In this document: piece after piece, positions 22,537 to 35,145 of the stretch
Layout: every line of letters starts with the position of its first letter
Numbering within the stretch: the first letter of the stretch is position 1
NCBI RefSeq assembly: GCF_000004195.4
Contig: NC_030678.2
Span: forward strand, 89,440,904 to 89,504,903
Source of the DNA: Xenopus tropicalis
Taxonomy: Eukaryota > Chordata > Amphibia > Anura > Pipidae
Reading direction: 5' to 3'
Length of the DNA: 64,000 bases
Made by a program: the position numbers and the translations under genes
The notes under the pieces: model-generated
Databases searched by the model: none
Told to the model about the DNA's origin: nothing
What the model saw: the letters and a program-made list of their open reading frames with translations, nothing else

Positions 22537-23140
22537 TTAAAGGAAAACTAAACCCTAAATATGGCTTATTTTATAAAAAAAACAAAAGTGGCTGGATTTG
22601 CTAAAAGTTTCAGCATCTCTATAGTAGTAATGATATAGGTCTTAACAGTTGTCACAGTAGATTCCTATCTTGGACTCTGTTAGAACTGTTCGGGACAGTG
22701 CACTTGCTCAGTGTGCTCTGAGTGGCGGTTGAGAAGCTAAGCTTAGGGGTCGTTGCAAATTATCAAGCAGAAAATAAGATATGTCTGTCATATAAGATGA
22801 CTCTACAGGGTTAATTATTCAGTTCTGATGCAGTTGCCCTGGTTTCAAATCTGTCATTTAATGTGAATCTGAATGAATTACTAATCAGCCTTTTACTGTT
22901 ACATTTATAGTCTATTTATGCAGTATATTTTGAGTAGGTCCCTAAGCTCAGTAACTGAAAGCACCACAGAGCATGTGCAGGGAATAAACAGAAAAGAGGA
23001 TAGGGAGTTTCAGGGCATCGTGGAGGCACAGATCTTCCCTGCTAACGGGCTGTGGTTGCCTTGGGCTGGTACAAAAGCCCAAAACATAATGTACAACATT
23101 TCTGCCCTACTTCTTTAGTTAGGCTTTAGTTCTCCTTTAA
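22537..23140. repeat. Family C TTAA-type MITE, complete
   Basis: Inverted ends TTAAAGGAAAACTAAACCC and GGCTTTAGTTCTCCTTTAA with TTAA at both sides. About 600 bp. The AGGAA start is of the T2/Kolobok type. Confidence 0.8.
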
Positions 23141-25980
23141 CAATTTTCTAATAGTTCCCCTTCATGTTTTATGATAATAACTTGCTCCAGAAAAAAATCA
23201 CCAAAACTGTATTCTAATTCCCTAAGTGTGGATTTATTGGAGCACATAAATGTTTTTGCTGGTTACCTTTGCATTTTGCTTGCTTCCGTGGTGGTGCACA
23301 TCAAGTAATTTCCAGTAAGCCAATTAGTGCACCAAAATTACCATTAGTATGCAGTTAATTTGCAAAGAGTATGTGCAACACAACAAGGGAACATCAGTCA
23401 AATTCTGTATTGTCTCACACACAGTGTTTATTTAATATTCCACAGTTTCTGTAGCACATTGTCCAACAAAAAAGCTAGGGCCTGGAAGATCAGTTTATCT
23501 CATCAACTACTGGCCATCCAGATGGATTTGTCATACTCTTGCTTATCTTGGGAAAGCAGTAGGACAATGGCACATTTGGAGTTGAATTAATAGGAAACTA
23601 TTTCTTTAACAACACCTGATTAGAAATTGTGGCAGTTTGTACTTTGAAGCAGGGTTGATTAGTTGGATGTCAGCCAAAGTTAGCTGGCTAGCTTTAGTAT
23701 AATTAAAAGTTGTAGTTTTACAGCATGACATTTTATAGCTAAATTTATGAGACTTTTTTTTACCTTTGTGCAGTAACTGAAGTTGAAAGACGCATTTTTA
23801 AAAGATATATGTTGAGCCTGGATTTAAAGAACAGGCACACATTTGAGGGTGTTCTACTACTTCAAGATCTAAAAGCAATACCCAGATTTCTGCATTTGGG
23901 TACATATATGGTGAAAAAAAAGTTCACAGAAAAAAAAGTAGTATATTTATCTGTGTGTTTACCACTGGGAGTAATATTGGGCACTGTGCTATACTTGCAG
24001 TAGTTTTACTTTCACTGCCTGTTCTGCTAGGTATTGCTCTCTCTTGTACAGCAGAGTTACACCCTGTGTTTAGGGATTAGATGTTCCTTGTTAAATAAAC
24101 TTACATAAAGTTGCTGATGATGTGCTGCCTGTTTCTGGAGCCTTGATATGATCTATAGAAGCTGAAAAGCACAACACAGTGCCACTGACGGATATTTGCC
24201 ACTATGTCTAGTGGCAGACCTGAGGGTCGGTACCTTGTTCCTCTGCGATAAACACATATGCAGTACAACAGGATGATCTGTGCTTGTGCCAATCGCTGAG
24301 AGAAGGGGTTGCGCTGAGGTCCTGTGCCTAAGAGCTAAAATACACGGGAGATTTTGCAGCATCGCATACTACAAACCGGATGTAGTTGTGCGGGTCAGAA
24401 TATAATGGGACTGACATAAAAATCTAATAAAGTTGCCATCCCATGTGTCACCTGTTAGAAGGGAACACTGCATGCTGTGTCTGCATCCAACACAATAATA
24501 TGTCTATTTTCTTCACACAAAGGAGAATGTGATGTTTATCCAATTCTCAGCCACCTATTAGAATGCATTTTTTTTTCTTTTTCGTTTTCCTTTTCATATG
24601 AAATGTCAGTCCTTCTGACCTGCCCTGAAAATAAATGAAGTTGCAATTCAGTATTTGCCCTTTAACTTCAAATGTCCTATGTGAATTGGATAACAATTTC
24701 TGGTATGAATAATGTTTAAGAATATTGGGCAGAGCCCATGTTCAACATAGGCTTTAATTATTAGGCAGATGTTGAACATTGGTATATACTGTTTTTTTAA
24801 TGTATTATATCAATCCCCCTGCACATTACAAATTGTGTTTAATTCAATCTAGAGAAGTAATTTACTTCTATTTTTAAAGTGGAAGATATATCTATGTTCT
24901 GATAACACAAAACAACCACAACGTGTACCCAATACAAATAAATGAAGACATTACATTAGCAGTTACATTTAAAAAATGTAATAGACTGAATTTATTAACA
25001 ATGTTTATCACCATACATTAAATTTTTTTGTTTTTCTAATGCAAATAAATAGCATGTTCATATCTGTGAAATCATTTAGTGTTGTTAAATTCTGCATAGA
25101 ATGAGCCTACTTAATAAAATAAAAATCTATAATTATGGTAAATGGCACTTAGATATGCATATGAGCTAACTCAGACTCGCGTCTCAAAGTCACCACTGAA
25201 ACCCAGTTTTTTACACAGGTGGCAAACCACATAAACCAAGCAGTAGTTTAGCACCAGGGAGTCCAGCAAGTTCCCCACAATACTTAAGCTCTTATTTAAC
25301 ACACCCCCTGGCACACTATGATACTAGTAAATATACTTTTCAGGAGATTTTGTGTTGACATATTATTTGATCCAATGTCAACATGTAAAAATCCTGCTTT
25401 ACTATAAAATACTTTTAAGGTTAAAGCCCAGTATGTATAATATTTTTTATCCTAAATTTTCAAAATAATGACATCCCTGTACTCTGAATTTATTTTATTT
25501 CAAGCAGAAAATTGATATTCTCTTTGGACCTCGGAGGAAGAGCGTATTAAGATATTTGGATGTCAACTTTCCCTTTTTTGCTTAGTTTATACAGGAGCAG
25601 TGGCCAGCTCGATGTTGTACCTACCATCATTCCCCAACTACAGCCAGGTGATCCCAGTGGTGGCCAATAAAAGGGCAAACATTTGGTAGTTTTAACCTTG
25701 AAAAGCAAGTTGTAGGTAAAATTTCACTTCAAAAATCACTGTGAAAAATGTATAATGAAGCAGTAAAATTCTTAATGAACCAAATTAAAATGAGTGTAGG
25801 GCTGGCCAGACAGGGGATGCCTTGTCCATATATTGCAATTTTTTCGAGTTGGCCAACTATGTCAATCAATCCCTGTTTTGTTTAAAGGGGGGTGGGGGAT
25901 TTTTAGTATCTTAATGCACAAAATGTCTTAATGTCATAATATTGATAATGGGTGAGTGCAGAGGACCTCTTGTCTTCATC
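23141..25980. other. Intergenic, no gene recognised
   Basis: AT-rich sequence between rlf and man1c1. Short open frames here (for example 23,809-24,003) have no recognisable motifs or splice context. A possible MITE scrap containing AATACACGGGAGATTTTGCA lies near 24,336. Nothing else was identified. Confidence 0.5.
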
Positions 25981-25982
25981 AA

Positions 25983-26171
25983 AAGCTGGCCATGCACACA
26001 CAAGGTTTCGTACAATATTCAATGCGTGTATGGTGAATCAATAGGGCGACCAATATCGCAAAGGCTGCAGATATTGGTTGTCTCGTCAATCGGGTGGGTT
26101 AAAAGATTTTGATCGGGTGACGTTGAAGGCACCCAAGCAAAATCTATGTTTAGGGCTGAATCTATGTTTAG
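25983..26171. repeat. Decayed family G fragment
   Basis: AAAGCTGGCCATGCACAC, then CGTACAATATTC, a duplicated CTATGTTTAGGGCTGAATC and the AAAAGATTTTGATCGGG segment match family G but are degraded, and the right end is replaced. Confidence 0.55.
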
Positions 26172-26750
26172 GGCTGAATCATACTGAAATCTGCTCCATA
26201 TGCCAGAGCCTAGGCCGATGCAGTGGCTTTGGCTGCAGGTACAGAAAAATGCTGATTCAAGTGTAAAGGTGGATTTTCGGCCTCTGTTTGTCCCTGTGTG
26301 GTATAAGCCTTAAGCTGGCCATATACATAGCAATTACGATCTTTCCTGCAACCATTGGTCACAGGTAAGATCGTTCATTTCCCCCATTGAGGTTCAGGGC
26401 TGAATCGTCAGATACGGAGGTAGAGACAATAGGGATTCTACCTCCATATCTTTTCTTTACAAAAGATCGTAATTGCTACGTGTATGGGCAGCTTAAGGCT
26501 CATACCACACATTGACAAACACAGGCCGAGAATCCACCTTTACACTTGAATCAGCACTTTTCTGTGTCTGAATCCATAGCCACTGCATTTGCCCAGGTGC
26601 AGGCATATGGAGCAGATTTCAGTATGAATTGCATATTCACACATTTCAGAGCTAGGTGCAGACACAGAAGAGCTCTGATTCAAGCATAGTGGCGGATTCT
26701 CGTCCTGTGTTAATCTGCAGGCTGAGAATCCACCACATGTGGCATAAGCC
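26172..26750. repeat. Two family Q MITEs head to head with a family G element at their junction
   Basis: Q1 (about 26,172-26,309) ends GGTATAAGCC. Q2 (26,497-26,750) begins GGCTCATACC and ends GGCATAAGCC. The two share about 130 bp in opposite orientation. A family G MITE (26,314-26,492) with TTAA duplicated sits exactly between them. Confidence 0.7.
26314..26492. repeat. Short family G MITE with TTAA duplication
   Basis: Ends GCTGGCCATATACATAGCAA and TTGCTACGTGTATGGGCAGC, with TTAA at 26310-26313 and 26493-26496. The central GGAGGTAGAGAC/ATTCTACCTCC hairpin is kept. Confidence 0.8.
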
Positions 26751-26789
26751 TTTGTATTAATTTTGTGGTTCCTTTTTTTTTTACATTTG

Positions 26790-27989
26790 AATACGGAACC
26801 TATTTCTTACCTACTTAACAATATTTGGATATTAGTTGACAATAATAATTTACATTAACACAACTTTGAACAATGTCCTTCCACTAAAAAAGCAATTACA
26901 ATGATGTGTGGGCTGCAATCCCATCAACCACTGAAAAGTTTTTCTAGCTCTTTCATAGCCTTTTAGATGAGAAGCTCAGTGTACTTCAATGTATTGCTTT
27001 GCATTCTGTTTCTGTGAGGGTCCCAAAAACTTTACTTAAAAAGACACAGAGTAAACATTTGACAAACACCACCTTAGTGGTGAGAAACCATTCAAGATAT
27101 AATTACATGGGAAATTATCTCCTGCAGCTTTCGCAGGATGGGGAAAAGAATTAAATAAAACTCTAAATATAATGTAAATTTCAACTCAAGAATCCCCATG
27201 CAACAAAAGAAAGTTTACAAATGGCAATGGTTTTAAAAACAAACAACAATAACTGTATCCATAATAATTAAGAAATGCAAGAATGTACTAAACTAATGCA
27301 CAACACTTTGTTGTGATAAAACGTGCCTAAAATGTAATATTTCTGCATAGCACTTCTGAAGCAATCATACATATACATATATACACTGCATCTGTAAAGC
27401 AAATTCATTGCAGTTCAACACTGTAACTTGCTGGAGTTGCACAGAATGCAGCTGCATTTAAATATTGCAGCTCTGATATGTCTGATAAAAAGAAAACAAG
27501 ATTAAATTGCAAGGAAAAAACAATTTGGAAAGAGTTCTGATTGCAGGTCAACTTGGCTTTGATAATGGAAATTTACAACTAGCCCTGTAACACAATGCAT
27601 TGTCCAGAATCAGAAGCATCCAACACGTGGCCAGGGTTTGCACTATAACAAACACAGACATGTGCAGCTGGAAGGCTGCATGTTAGACATCCCTATTCTG
27701 CACAGATGTTGACAGAAATACTGCAGTAAAAAAAAGGAACATAGATACAGATCCCTTAACTTATTCATTTTTTTCTTGCAAAAAAGGAAAATAAAGGCAG
27801 ATTTTCTTTTCTGCAGAAGGCCACTATTTCTTTTAGTGCTAAATATAAGATGTTTTGGAGTTTCATACTGTCTTTAGATTATTTAATTCATATTATCCTA
27901 AATTAATCTCATAAAATAGAATTTATTTCATATGAAAGTTTAGGCTTCTAATAAAAACTCTGACTGTAGGTATACTGGAATCTTGTGCT
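26790..27989 (-). other. Probable man1c1 3' UTR and downstream flank
   Basis: AT-rich single-copy-looking sequence without recognised repeats lies directly downstream of the man1c1 stop. An AATAAA on the minus strand (plus-strand 27922-27927) is the nearest possible polyadenylation signal, but it would give a UTR of under 100 nt, so the real end may be further left. Nothing coding is seen. Confidence 0.35.
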
Positions 27990-28121
<132 letters not shown>

Positions 28122-28952
28122 TCATTTACAATGTTGTCACTGTGACTAAATACCAGGATCACCATCTTAGCAGAATGGAACATTTGCTTCACTGCTATTC
28201 TGTGCAATTTGTGACAAATTAATTTATGTACATTTACAAGCTGGGTCATGGGCAAACATAAGTAAATACAAGGAGTGTGGCACATATGCCATGCATGACA
28301 ATCTGAAGAGATATTTAAGTCAACATAGACAGATCCTGACCAAGATATCCTGGCTTGTAGGATTAGAACTCATCATATACACATAAAAAAACACAAACTA
28401 ACATGTGCATGCAAGTAGATATTTTCTTATCACTTTTTAACACTGTAGGATGTGAGATGGTCTTATCGGCAGCGACTGGCACACAGGGATGATCCTCGGC
28501 CTGTGGATAAATGCGTGCCAAGAATCAGCCCTTATTCTATCATCAGCCCTCTCGTGTGTCTGCACCCGGAGCCAATGTGTCAGCCCAGCTGCGGGCACAG
28601 GAATAGCAGTATGCACATTGAGTGGAGCCACACCTAAATATGCATTTTGACACCAAAATCCACTCTGTACGCCTGCACACTGGCTAATGCAGTGGCTCCA
28701 ACTGTGGCTGCTGTGATAAAAGGCTTAAACTGCAGGATGAACAAGTAATACCTTCATAAAACCTTGAGCACACATAGAATGCTTAATTGGTGCCTGATGA
28801 AATTGACCATAGTATGGATGTTTGCATATAGTAAGGAACAATCTCTGTAACATGCTGTGTAACATGTAAGTGCTATAATGAAAAAGAAGAAGAAAACAGC
28901 AGTAATACAAAGTTATTTTCAGCCATAATTTTTTTTTCCCAAAAATACTTAC

Positions 28953-29068
28953 TTTAATGTTTCCGACATGAAAAAGCTTTGCTGAACATTGTCATGGTTT
29001 GGACTCGTGCTATAAACATCCCTGATGCCAGAAAATCCACTTTCTATCCTGCAATATTTCTCTAGGGC
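28953..29068 (-). CDS. man1c1: man1c1 exon 11
   Basis: The exon is 116 nt, from an ATTAG acceptor at 29069 to a TTAAA|GTAAGT donor at 28952. It encodes ALEKYCRIESGFSGIRDVYS then TSPNHDNVQQSFFMSETL, plus two bases. It matches human ALEKYCRTEAGFSGIQDVYS and NHDNKQQSFFLAETLK. Confidence 0.94.
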
Positions 29069-29389
29069 CTAATGAAAGAATAAAAAGAATAAAATACATC
29101 TTTATTTTGAATGCATTTCAGATTATATATTATTGGTGTGATAACCAGATTGTAGTATCCAGGTTTTGTTATTTGAAACTAAATAGCAAACATTTAAGAA
29201 CAGATAAACACTCTCCCTCTAGCTGGTAACAGATGAGGGTTGTCATCTTTCCTGACAAAAGCCATTTGACAACTTATTATTGAAAAAGTTCTAGTGATGA
29301 ATTTTACATTGCAAATTGTGAGTTTTTATTGTTACTTGTGAAAATCTTTTTTTCCTTTACAACTTTTTTACATATTGACAAAAATATTA

Positions 29390-29623
<234 letters not shown>

Positions 29624-30034
29624 TTACATAAGTACAACTTACCAGTTGTGTATGGGTTCTGAAACTGTCCAGGACAGGCTTCCAGCATATTGGAATAGCA
29701 AAGACTTTTCCATTTTTTACATATTAGAATTAAAAATGACACTAGCCACTTTACTTTGAATGTTGAACGTGAATGTTATTCTGTAATGGTACCATGTTTT
29801 TATAAGCATATTGCTTCCCTAACAAGCCAATTATCACATGTGTGTATCAGCATTCTCATGATGGATCTTATATTTATTACAGTCCTGTATTCATAAGGGG
29901 CAGTTTGTGGGATGTATTCAGGTGCCTCACTCATTTTACCCCCTACCTGCACCCTAAATTGTTCCGCAAGTGCTTACTAAATAAAGTAGGAAGTGCTCTA
30001 GACTTGGCCAGGGCCTCTGTAAAAACTACACCAC

Positions 30035-30578
30035 GGGGCTGATTTACTAAAACACGAATTCGAATCGGAAAAATTCAGATTGGAAAACGAACATTTTGCG
30101 ACTTTTTCGTATTTTTTGCGATTTTTTCTGCGCCTTTACGACTTTTCAGAAATTGTTGCGACTTTTTCGTTACTAATACGATTTTCGCGAAAAAACACGA
30201 GTTTTTCGTAGCCATTACGATTCGCTCGTATCTTGTCGCGACTTTTTAGCATGATTTTGGAAGCCTCCCATAGGACTCAATGGCACCCTGCAGCTCCAAC
30301 CTGGCCCAAGAAAAGTCACCATACTGAAGCTTGAATGAATCCGAACGCTACGAAAAAATCGCAACATTTTGCGCAACTTTCGGAATGGCTACGAAAAAGG
30401 CGCGACTTTTTGCGCAAGTTTTAACGCTACGAAAAAATCGGCAGATTTTGCGCAACATTCGGAATGGCAACGAAAAAGTCGCGATAATTTTCCGAAAAAA
30501 TCGCCAAATACCGATCATTACGAAAAAAACGCAATCGGACGCATTCGGCCGGTTCGTGAGTAAGTAAATGGGCCCCCA
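30035..30578. repeat. TTTTTCGTA/TACGAAAAA-rich MITE in man1c1 intron 9
   Basis: Ends GGGGCTGATTTACTAAA and AGTAAATGGGCCCC are inverted. The first half is rich in GCGACTTTTTCGTA and the second half in TACGAAAAAATCGC, so the element folds back on itself and has short internal repeats. The open frames it contains are artefacts of these repeats. Confidence 0.75.
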
Positions 30579-31406
30579 CATTTGTTTTCTATACAAATGC
30601 AATAGTTATGTTTTTACACTGTTTGCTTTTAAAAATAGAGTTTTATACACTATTGTATATTTTTCACTATATTTCACTTTTGCAATCTACATGACTTTTC
30701 TGTTTTTAGTGGTTTCTTAGATATTTGCATTCTTTTTACTAGGGGAGGCCAATTTACTCATTTTCGAGGTTGAGAAAAAAAAAATCACATAAGCAATTTT
30801 GTTTTTTTCCTTGAGAGCTAGTGTTTTTGTAATGGAAGAAAAGCTGTATATCAGTAAAACCATGCAGGGATTGTGTCCTTCAGCTTCTTCATTCTTCAAT
30901 GGCCCTGGGCTGGCGCATGTGCAGAAGAGTTAAAAAGCCATCTTTTTGCTTAAAGTTTTGGTTTTTGCTCTACTGCACATGCACACCCAAGGCAAAGAAT
31001 GATGGAGCAGAAAATAAACTGCTCTGTGGTGCTTGCTTTAAAATCCCCTATAGGGTTGTTAGGAAAGTCTACACCCATTTTTCGGATTTAGATTTTACAG
31101 TAGAAGTAGATGTATAAACTCACTACTCATATGTATAAACTCAAAAGTCCTTATGTTGATGTTTTAACAGTTAGTGGCAGCTATTTTCTTTCCCTGGTGA
31201 AGTCACATCTCCATTACCTCTAATCAACCTGTGATACCTCTCTTTAAAAATCAGAGCAAGGCGGGGGGGGACCAAGAGTTGCTATACAACAGTTTATCAT
31301 TACATGAGCAGTACTTTGGGGGTTAGTGATGATGCATCTTTCGTTTGTCAGACAACACACCAGGGCCGCCATCAGAAACTTTGGGGCCCTGTGATGTTGC
31401 TGTGGG

Positions 31407-31836
31407 CAGTGCCGGCCTTAGGCCGATTGCACCTATTGTGCCCAATCGTGCCCCGCGCTCCACTGAAAAAGGCTGTGCGGGTAGAAGGGAGGGAGAGAGG
31501 GGGAAATTAAAGCTCCACATGACAGCCACATGAACGCTGCTCAGTGCTGCTCTGTTCTGGGTGAGTCTGGGAATGGGAGTACACTGAAGGGCAAATTGCA
31601 TTCTTTCCATGGGCATGGCAAAAAAAAAAATTTGCAAAGGTTTTTGTCCCTATTTACATTTTTAAAATGTTGGGAGTTGTGCTTGTATTAAGCACAATTC
31701 AGCAGGAACAGCCTAAAAACCTATAAGACTATGGCAACATAGGGAATCCTCTGCACTAAGCATAATTTACAATGTACTAAGGGGACCCCGCAAAAATGGT
31801 TCCAATTGGGCCCCGCAGTTGGTAAGGCCGGCCCTG
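31407..31836. mobile_element. Nested hAT element with perfect 8-bp duplication
   Basis: Termini CAGTGCCGGCCTTA and TAAGGCCGGCCCTG, flanked by GCTGTGGG (31399-31406 and 31837-31844). It is 430 bp, inserted 46 bp inside the outer hAT. Confidence 0.92.
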
Positions 31837-32107
31837 GCTGTGGGGCCCAATAACCATTCATTCCCCTGCTGAAAAGTTCATGTAGGAGACACTGATATAA
31901 TTAAGTAAATGGATCCCAATATAAACAGCAGATGTTACTCTATAATATGCAGTTCATATAAATAGTTAAAATGAATTATAAAGTGCTAATAAGTCAGTCA
32001 GTTATTGGGGGCAGTGGAATTTACCTTATGTTTTTAAATTCATTGGGGGTCAGTGAAGTTTGTCCCTGCAAAGCTTCTCTGCATTGTCTGCTTAATACGC
32101 AAGTTAC

Positions 32108-32519
32108 TTAAAGGAACAGTAACACCAAAAAATTAAAGTGTATAAAAGTAATAACAATATAATGTACTGTTGCCCTGCATTTCTACAACTGGTGTGTTTG
32201 CCTCAGAAACCCTACTATAGTTTATATGTCAGCTGCTGTGTAGCCATGGGGGCAGCCATTCAAAGGAGAGAAGGCACAGGCACTTAGCAGATAACAGATA
32301 AACCCCTATTATATGGGGCTTATCTACTAGTTATCTGCTATGTAACCTGTGCCTTTTCTCCTTTTTTCCAGCTTGAATGGCTGCCCCCATGGCTACACAG
32401 CAGCTTATTTATATAGTAGCTTTTCTGTAGCAAAAACACCAGTTTTTTGCAGAGCAACAGCACATTATATTTTAATTACTTTAAAACACTTTAATTTTTT
32501 GATGTTACTGTTCCTTTAA
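32108..32519. repeat. Family A TTAA MITE nested in the hAT
   Basis: TTAAAGGAACAGTAACACC and GATGTTACTGTTCCTTTAA ends; interior as in the 11,201 copy. Confidence 0.88.
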
Positions 32520-32808
32520 GTTCTAAGCAAGTTACGTAGCTTTCTAAGCAGTTTTTGCATAAGTTACGCAAATTGCACACATTTCAGCGTAACTTTATGC
32601 ATAACTTATGTAAATTGCATAACTTTCGCAACACGGCTGGGCCCCTCTAAGAAAGAAGATTTCACGGGGCCCGGTACAGTTGTACCCCCTCTACCCCCCT
32701 GATGGCGGCCCTGCAACACACGGAAGGGGCTTACAGGCTTGCACTGGCCTGCGAAACTGTGTTTGGTCTAAAGGAGGAAATACAATTATGACAATCAAGT
32801 CTAAGGCA

Positions 32809-33215
32809 TTAAAGGAACAGTAACATTTAAAAATGAAAGTGTTTTAAAGAATGGCAGTACAAAGTACTGTTGCCAGCATTGGTAACATTGGTGTGTTTGC
32901 TTCAAAAACACTACTTACATAAAATTCTGCTGTGTAGTCATGGGGGCAGCCATTGAAGCACAGGATACACAGTAGATAACAGATAAGCTGTGCAGAATCC
33001 CATTGTATACTATAGAGATTATCTGTTATCTTCTATGTAACCTGTGCCTTTTCATCTTTCAATGGCTGCCCCCATGACTACACAGCAGCTTGTTTATATA
33101 AACTATAGAAAAGTTTCTAAAACAAAGACACCAGTTGTACCAGTGCAGCGCATCAGTACATTATAGTTTAATTACTTTGAAACACTTTTATTTTTTGGTG
33201 TTACTATTCCTTTAA
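32809..33215. repeat. Family A TTAA MITE
   Basis: TTAAAGGAACAGTAACATTT at the left and GGTGTTACTATTCCTTTAA at the right, with the same interior as its sister copies. Its right TTAA is shared with the next element. Confidence 0.85.
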
Positions 33216-33691
33216 AGGAAAAGGAAAGGCTAATAAAGAGTTAATCTCAAGATGCAGACATAACTTCAGTTGTCTCAATAGTGCCCTTAAGTCTCCCCAT
33301 ATTTCTCCCATTCAGCTGATCAGAAGCCTCATAGGAAAAAAAAAAAACGCTGAGCTCTGTAAAGAAAATTCCCACAATGCCACGCTCCTTCACCAAGACC
33401 AAGACCCCTGTACATGTGCAGTTTGTAAAACTATGAGTCAGCTTCCTGCTGAATGGTTTACATCACACATTCCTAAGGGGGGGGGGTAGGGAGTTCTATG
33501 CATTCTTGAGGGAGGGGGGAGCAGGAGAGAGGAGAGAGATGCGTGTCTCTGACACAGGAAACAAAGCAACAAGAAATCCTGTTTCTTTTGACAGAGAACT
33601 CAGTGCAGCATTTCTGTAAGTGCTTATGGCTGTATTTACATAGACCTTTCTGATAAAGCTTACTTAGTTTTTACCTTTCTTTCTCCTTTAA
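33212..33691. repeat. TTAA-type MITE abutting the previous one
   Basis: Ends TTAAAGGAAAAGGAAAGGC and CCTTTCTTTCTCCTTTAA are inverted. The left TTAA is the right TTAA of the family A element, so one has inserted at the edge of the other. A G-run lies at 33,477-33,486. Confidence 0.75.
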
Positions 33692-33712
33692 GTTGTGTGG
33701 GTAAAAGATTCC

Positions 33713-34568
33713 TTAAAGGAGAATGCAAGTCAAAATTTAAAAAACATACTGCCCAATAGTACTCCTATTGTTTAGTAAAAACGCCACACTTTTGGCTCAC
33801 CTAATCAAATATTTACTCAGTCACACTTACTTCACATTTACTAGAACAGGCAGCCATCTCTAAAAAGGTATTCTCCCTTCCTTTCCCTCCTTGCTTCATA
33901 CTGCACATGTGTTTCATTCCCTCCCCACCTTCCCCTCTGCCAGATCCGCTTCTGATTGGCTGGTGGGCATGTGTAGCTCAGAACAGGAGACAGGATCAAG
34001 TTACGCACATGCTCAGAGAATAGGAAGGCTGCCGCTGGCAGCCTACAGGAAGGGGAGAAAGATTTCAGTGATGTCACTGTAGGCTTCACACTGCTGTAGG
34101 CTGCCAGCACCATATCTCAGAGAAGCAAGCAGGGATCTGGGAATTTAGATATGCAGTAAGTACTTAAAAAAGAATGCCTTTAAGGTGGCCATACACGTGG
34201 CGATCCGACGATGTTTCGTACGACCATCGGTCGCACGAAACATCGTAAGATCCGCCACACACCATTCAGGGCTGAATCGGCAGGTAAGGAGGTAGAAACA
34301 ATAGGATTTCTACCTCCTTCTGCCGATTCAGCTCTGAAGGGAGAATTTTGGTCAGGCGCCTTCTATGGCGCCCGATCAAAATTTTCAAACTTGTCCGATC
34401 GGCGAGTCGTCCGATATCGGCAGCTTCCTGCGATATCGGTCGACTCGCCGACATGCCATACACGCACCGATTATCGTACGAAACGAGGTTTCGTACGATA
34501 ATATCGGTGCGTGTATGGCCACCTTAAGACTTACTTTTAATTTATATTAACCTTTCATTGTCCTTTAA
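33713..34568. repeat. Family F TTAA-type MITE carrying a nested family G element
   Basis: Ends TTAAAGGAGAATGCAAGTC and CCTTTCATTGTCCTTTAA. It is the reverse complement of the copy at 36,455-36,963 apart from the nested element at 34,184-34,523. Confidence 0.85.
34184..34523. repeat. Family G foldback MITE, near-intact
   Basis: A 340-bp element flanked by TTAA, ends GGTGGCCATACACGTGGCG and GCGTGTATGGCCACC. It is a string of at least four separate hairpins: GATGTTTCGTACGACC with its complement, GGAGGTAGAAAC/GTTTCTACC-type arms, CAGGCGCC/GGCGCC, and CGTACGAAAC/GTTTCGTACG. Nearly identical to 54,470-54,808. Confidence 0.88.
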
Positions 34569-34932
34569 TCAGATGAAAGTACACCACTGCAAAGTATGAG
34601 GATATGCGTTATCAACATAGACCAAAAGGGATTGGGATTAAAAAAAAGAACACTAATACCAGTAAATGCTCATTTACTTTAATTTTACTTCTTCAGTCAC
34701 AAGAATCCAATTCATTTCAATTCATCTATTAAAGGCTCCAAGAAGAAGTGACTAGTTGTGCCTAAATAACTATGTGAACAGTGCAGCATACTGTGAATAA
34801 GTTTGAGCAATACCTTTCCTTGTCCTTTAAGAGCAAAAGATTTGTAATGCCTTTGCAGATGAACTGGTAACCAATAGTTACGTTTTGTAGTTACCAGTTA
34901 TATATTCGAAGTTCCTGTTCTTTGATGTTTTA

Positions 34933-35145
34933 GGGCTCTGGCACACGCTGCGCAGGCGATTTCGGCAAATCGCCAAAATTGCCTCGCGAGGCAACTTCTG
35001 CGATTTGCCGAAATCGCCTGCGCAGCGTGTGCCATCCCACTGGCGACTTACATTTTCGCCGGTGGGATGGTAGTTCCGGGAGATTAGTCGCCCGTGACAA
35101 GGGAGATTTGTCACGGGCGACTAATCTGCCTGTGTGCCAGAGCCC
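34933..35145. mobile_element. Family J hairpin MITE with TTA duplication
   Basis: A 213-bp element with ends GGGCTCTGGCACACGCTGCG and TGTGTGCCAGAGCCC, flanked by TTA (34930-34932, 35146-35148). Two sub-hairpins, one around GGCGATTTCGGCAAATCGCC, fill most of it. The TWA target suggests a PIF/Harbinger source. Confidence 0.85.

Larger units (their letters stand above)
31361..32713. mobile_element. hAT element with perfect 8-bp duplication and two nested elements
   Basis: Termini CAGGGCCGCCATCAG and CTGATGGCGGCCCTG are inverted and flanked by CAACACAC (31353-31360 and 32714-32721). Total 1,353 bp, of which a second hAT (31,407-31,836) and a family A MITE (32,108-32,519) make up more than half. 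No transposase frame. Confidence 0.92.

Noticed and set aside
30331..30602. Open frames with repeated ATFCA/RNGN motifs on both strands
   Set aside because: They arise from the periodic TACGAAAAA MITE.
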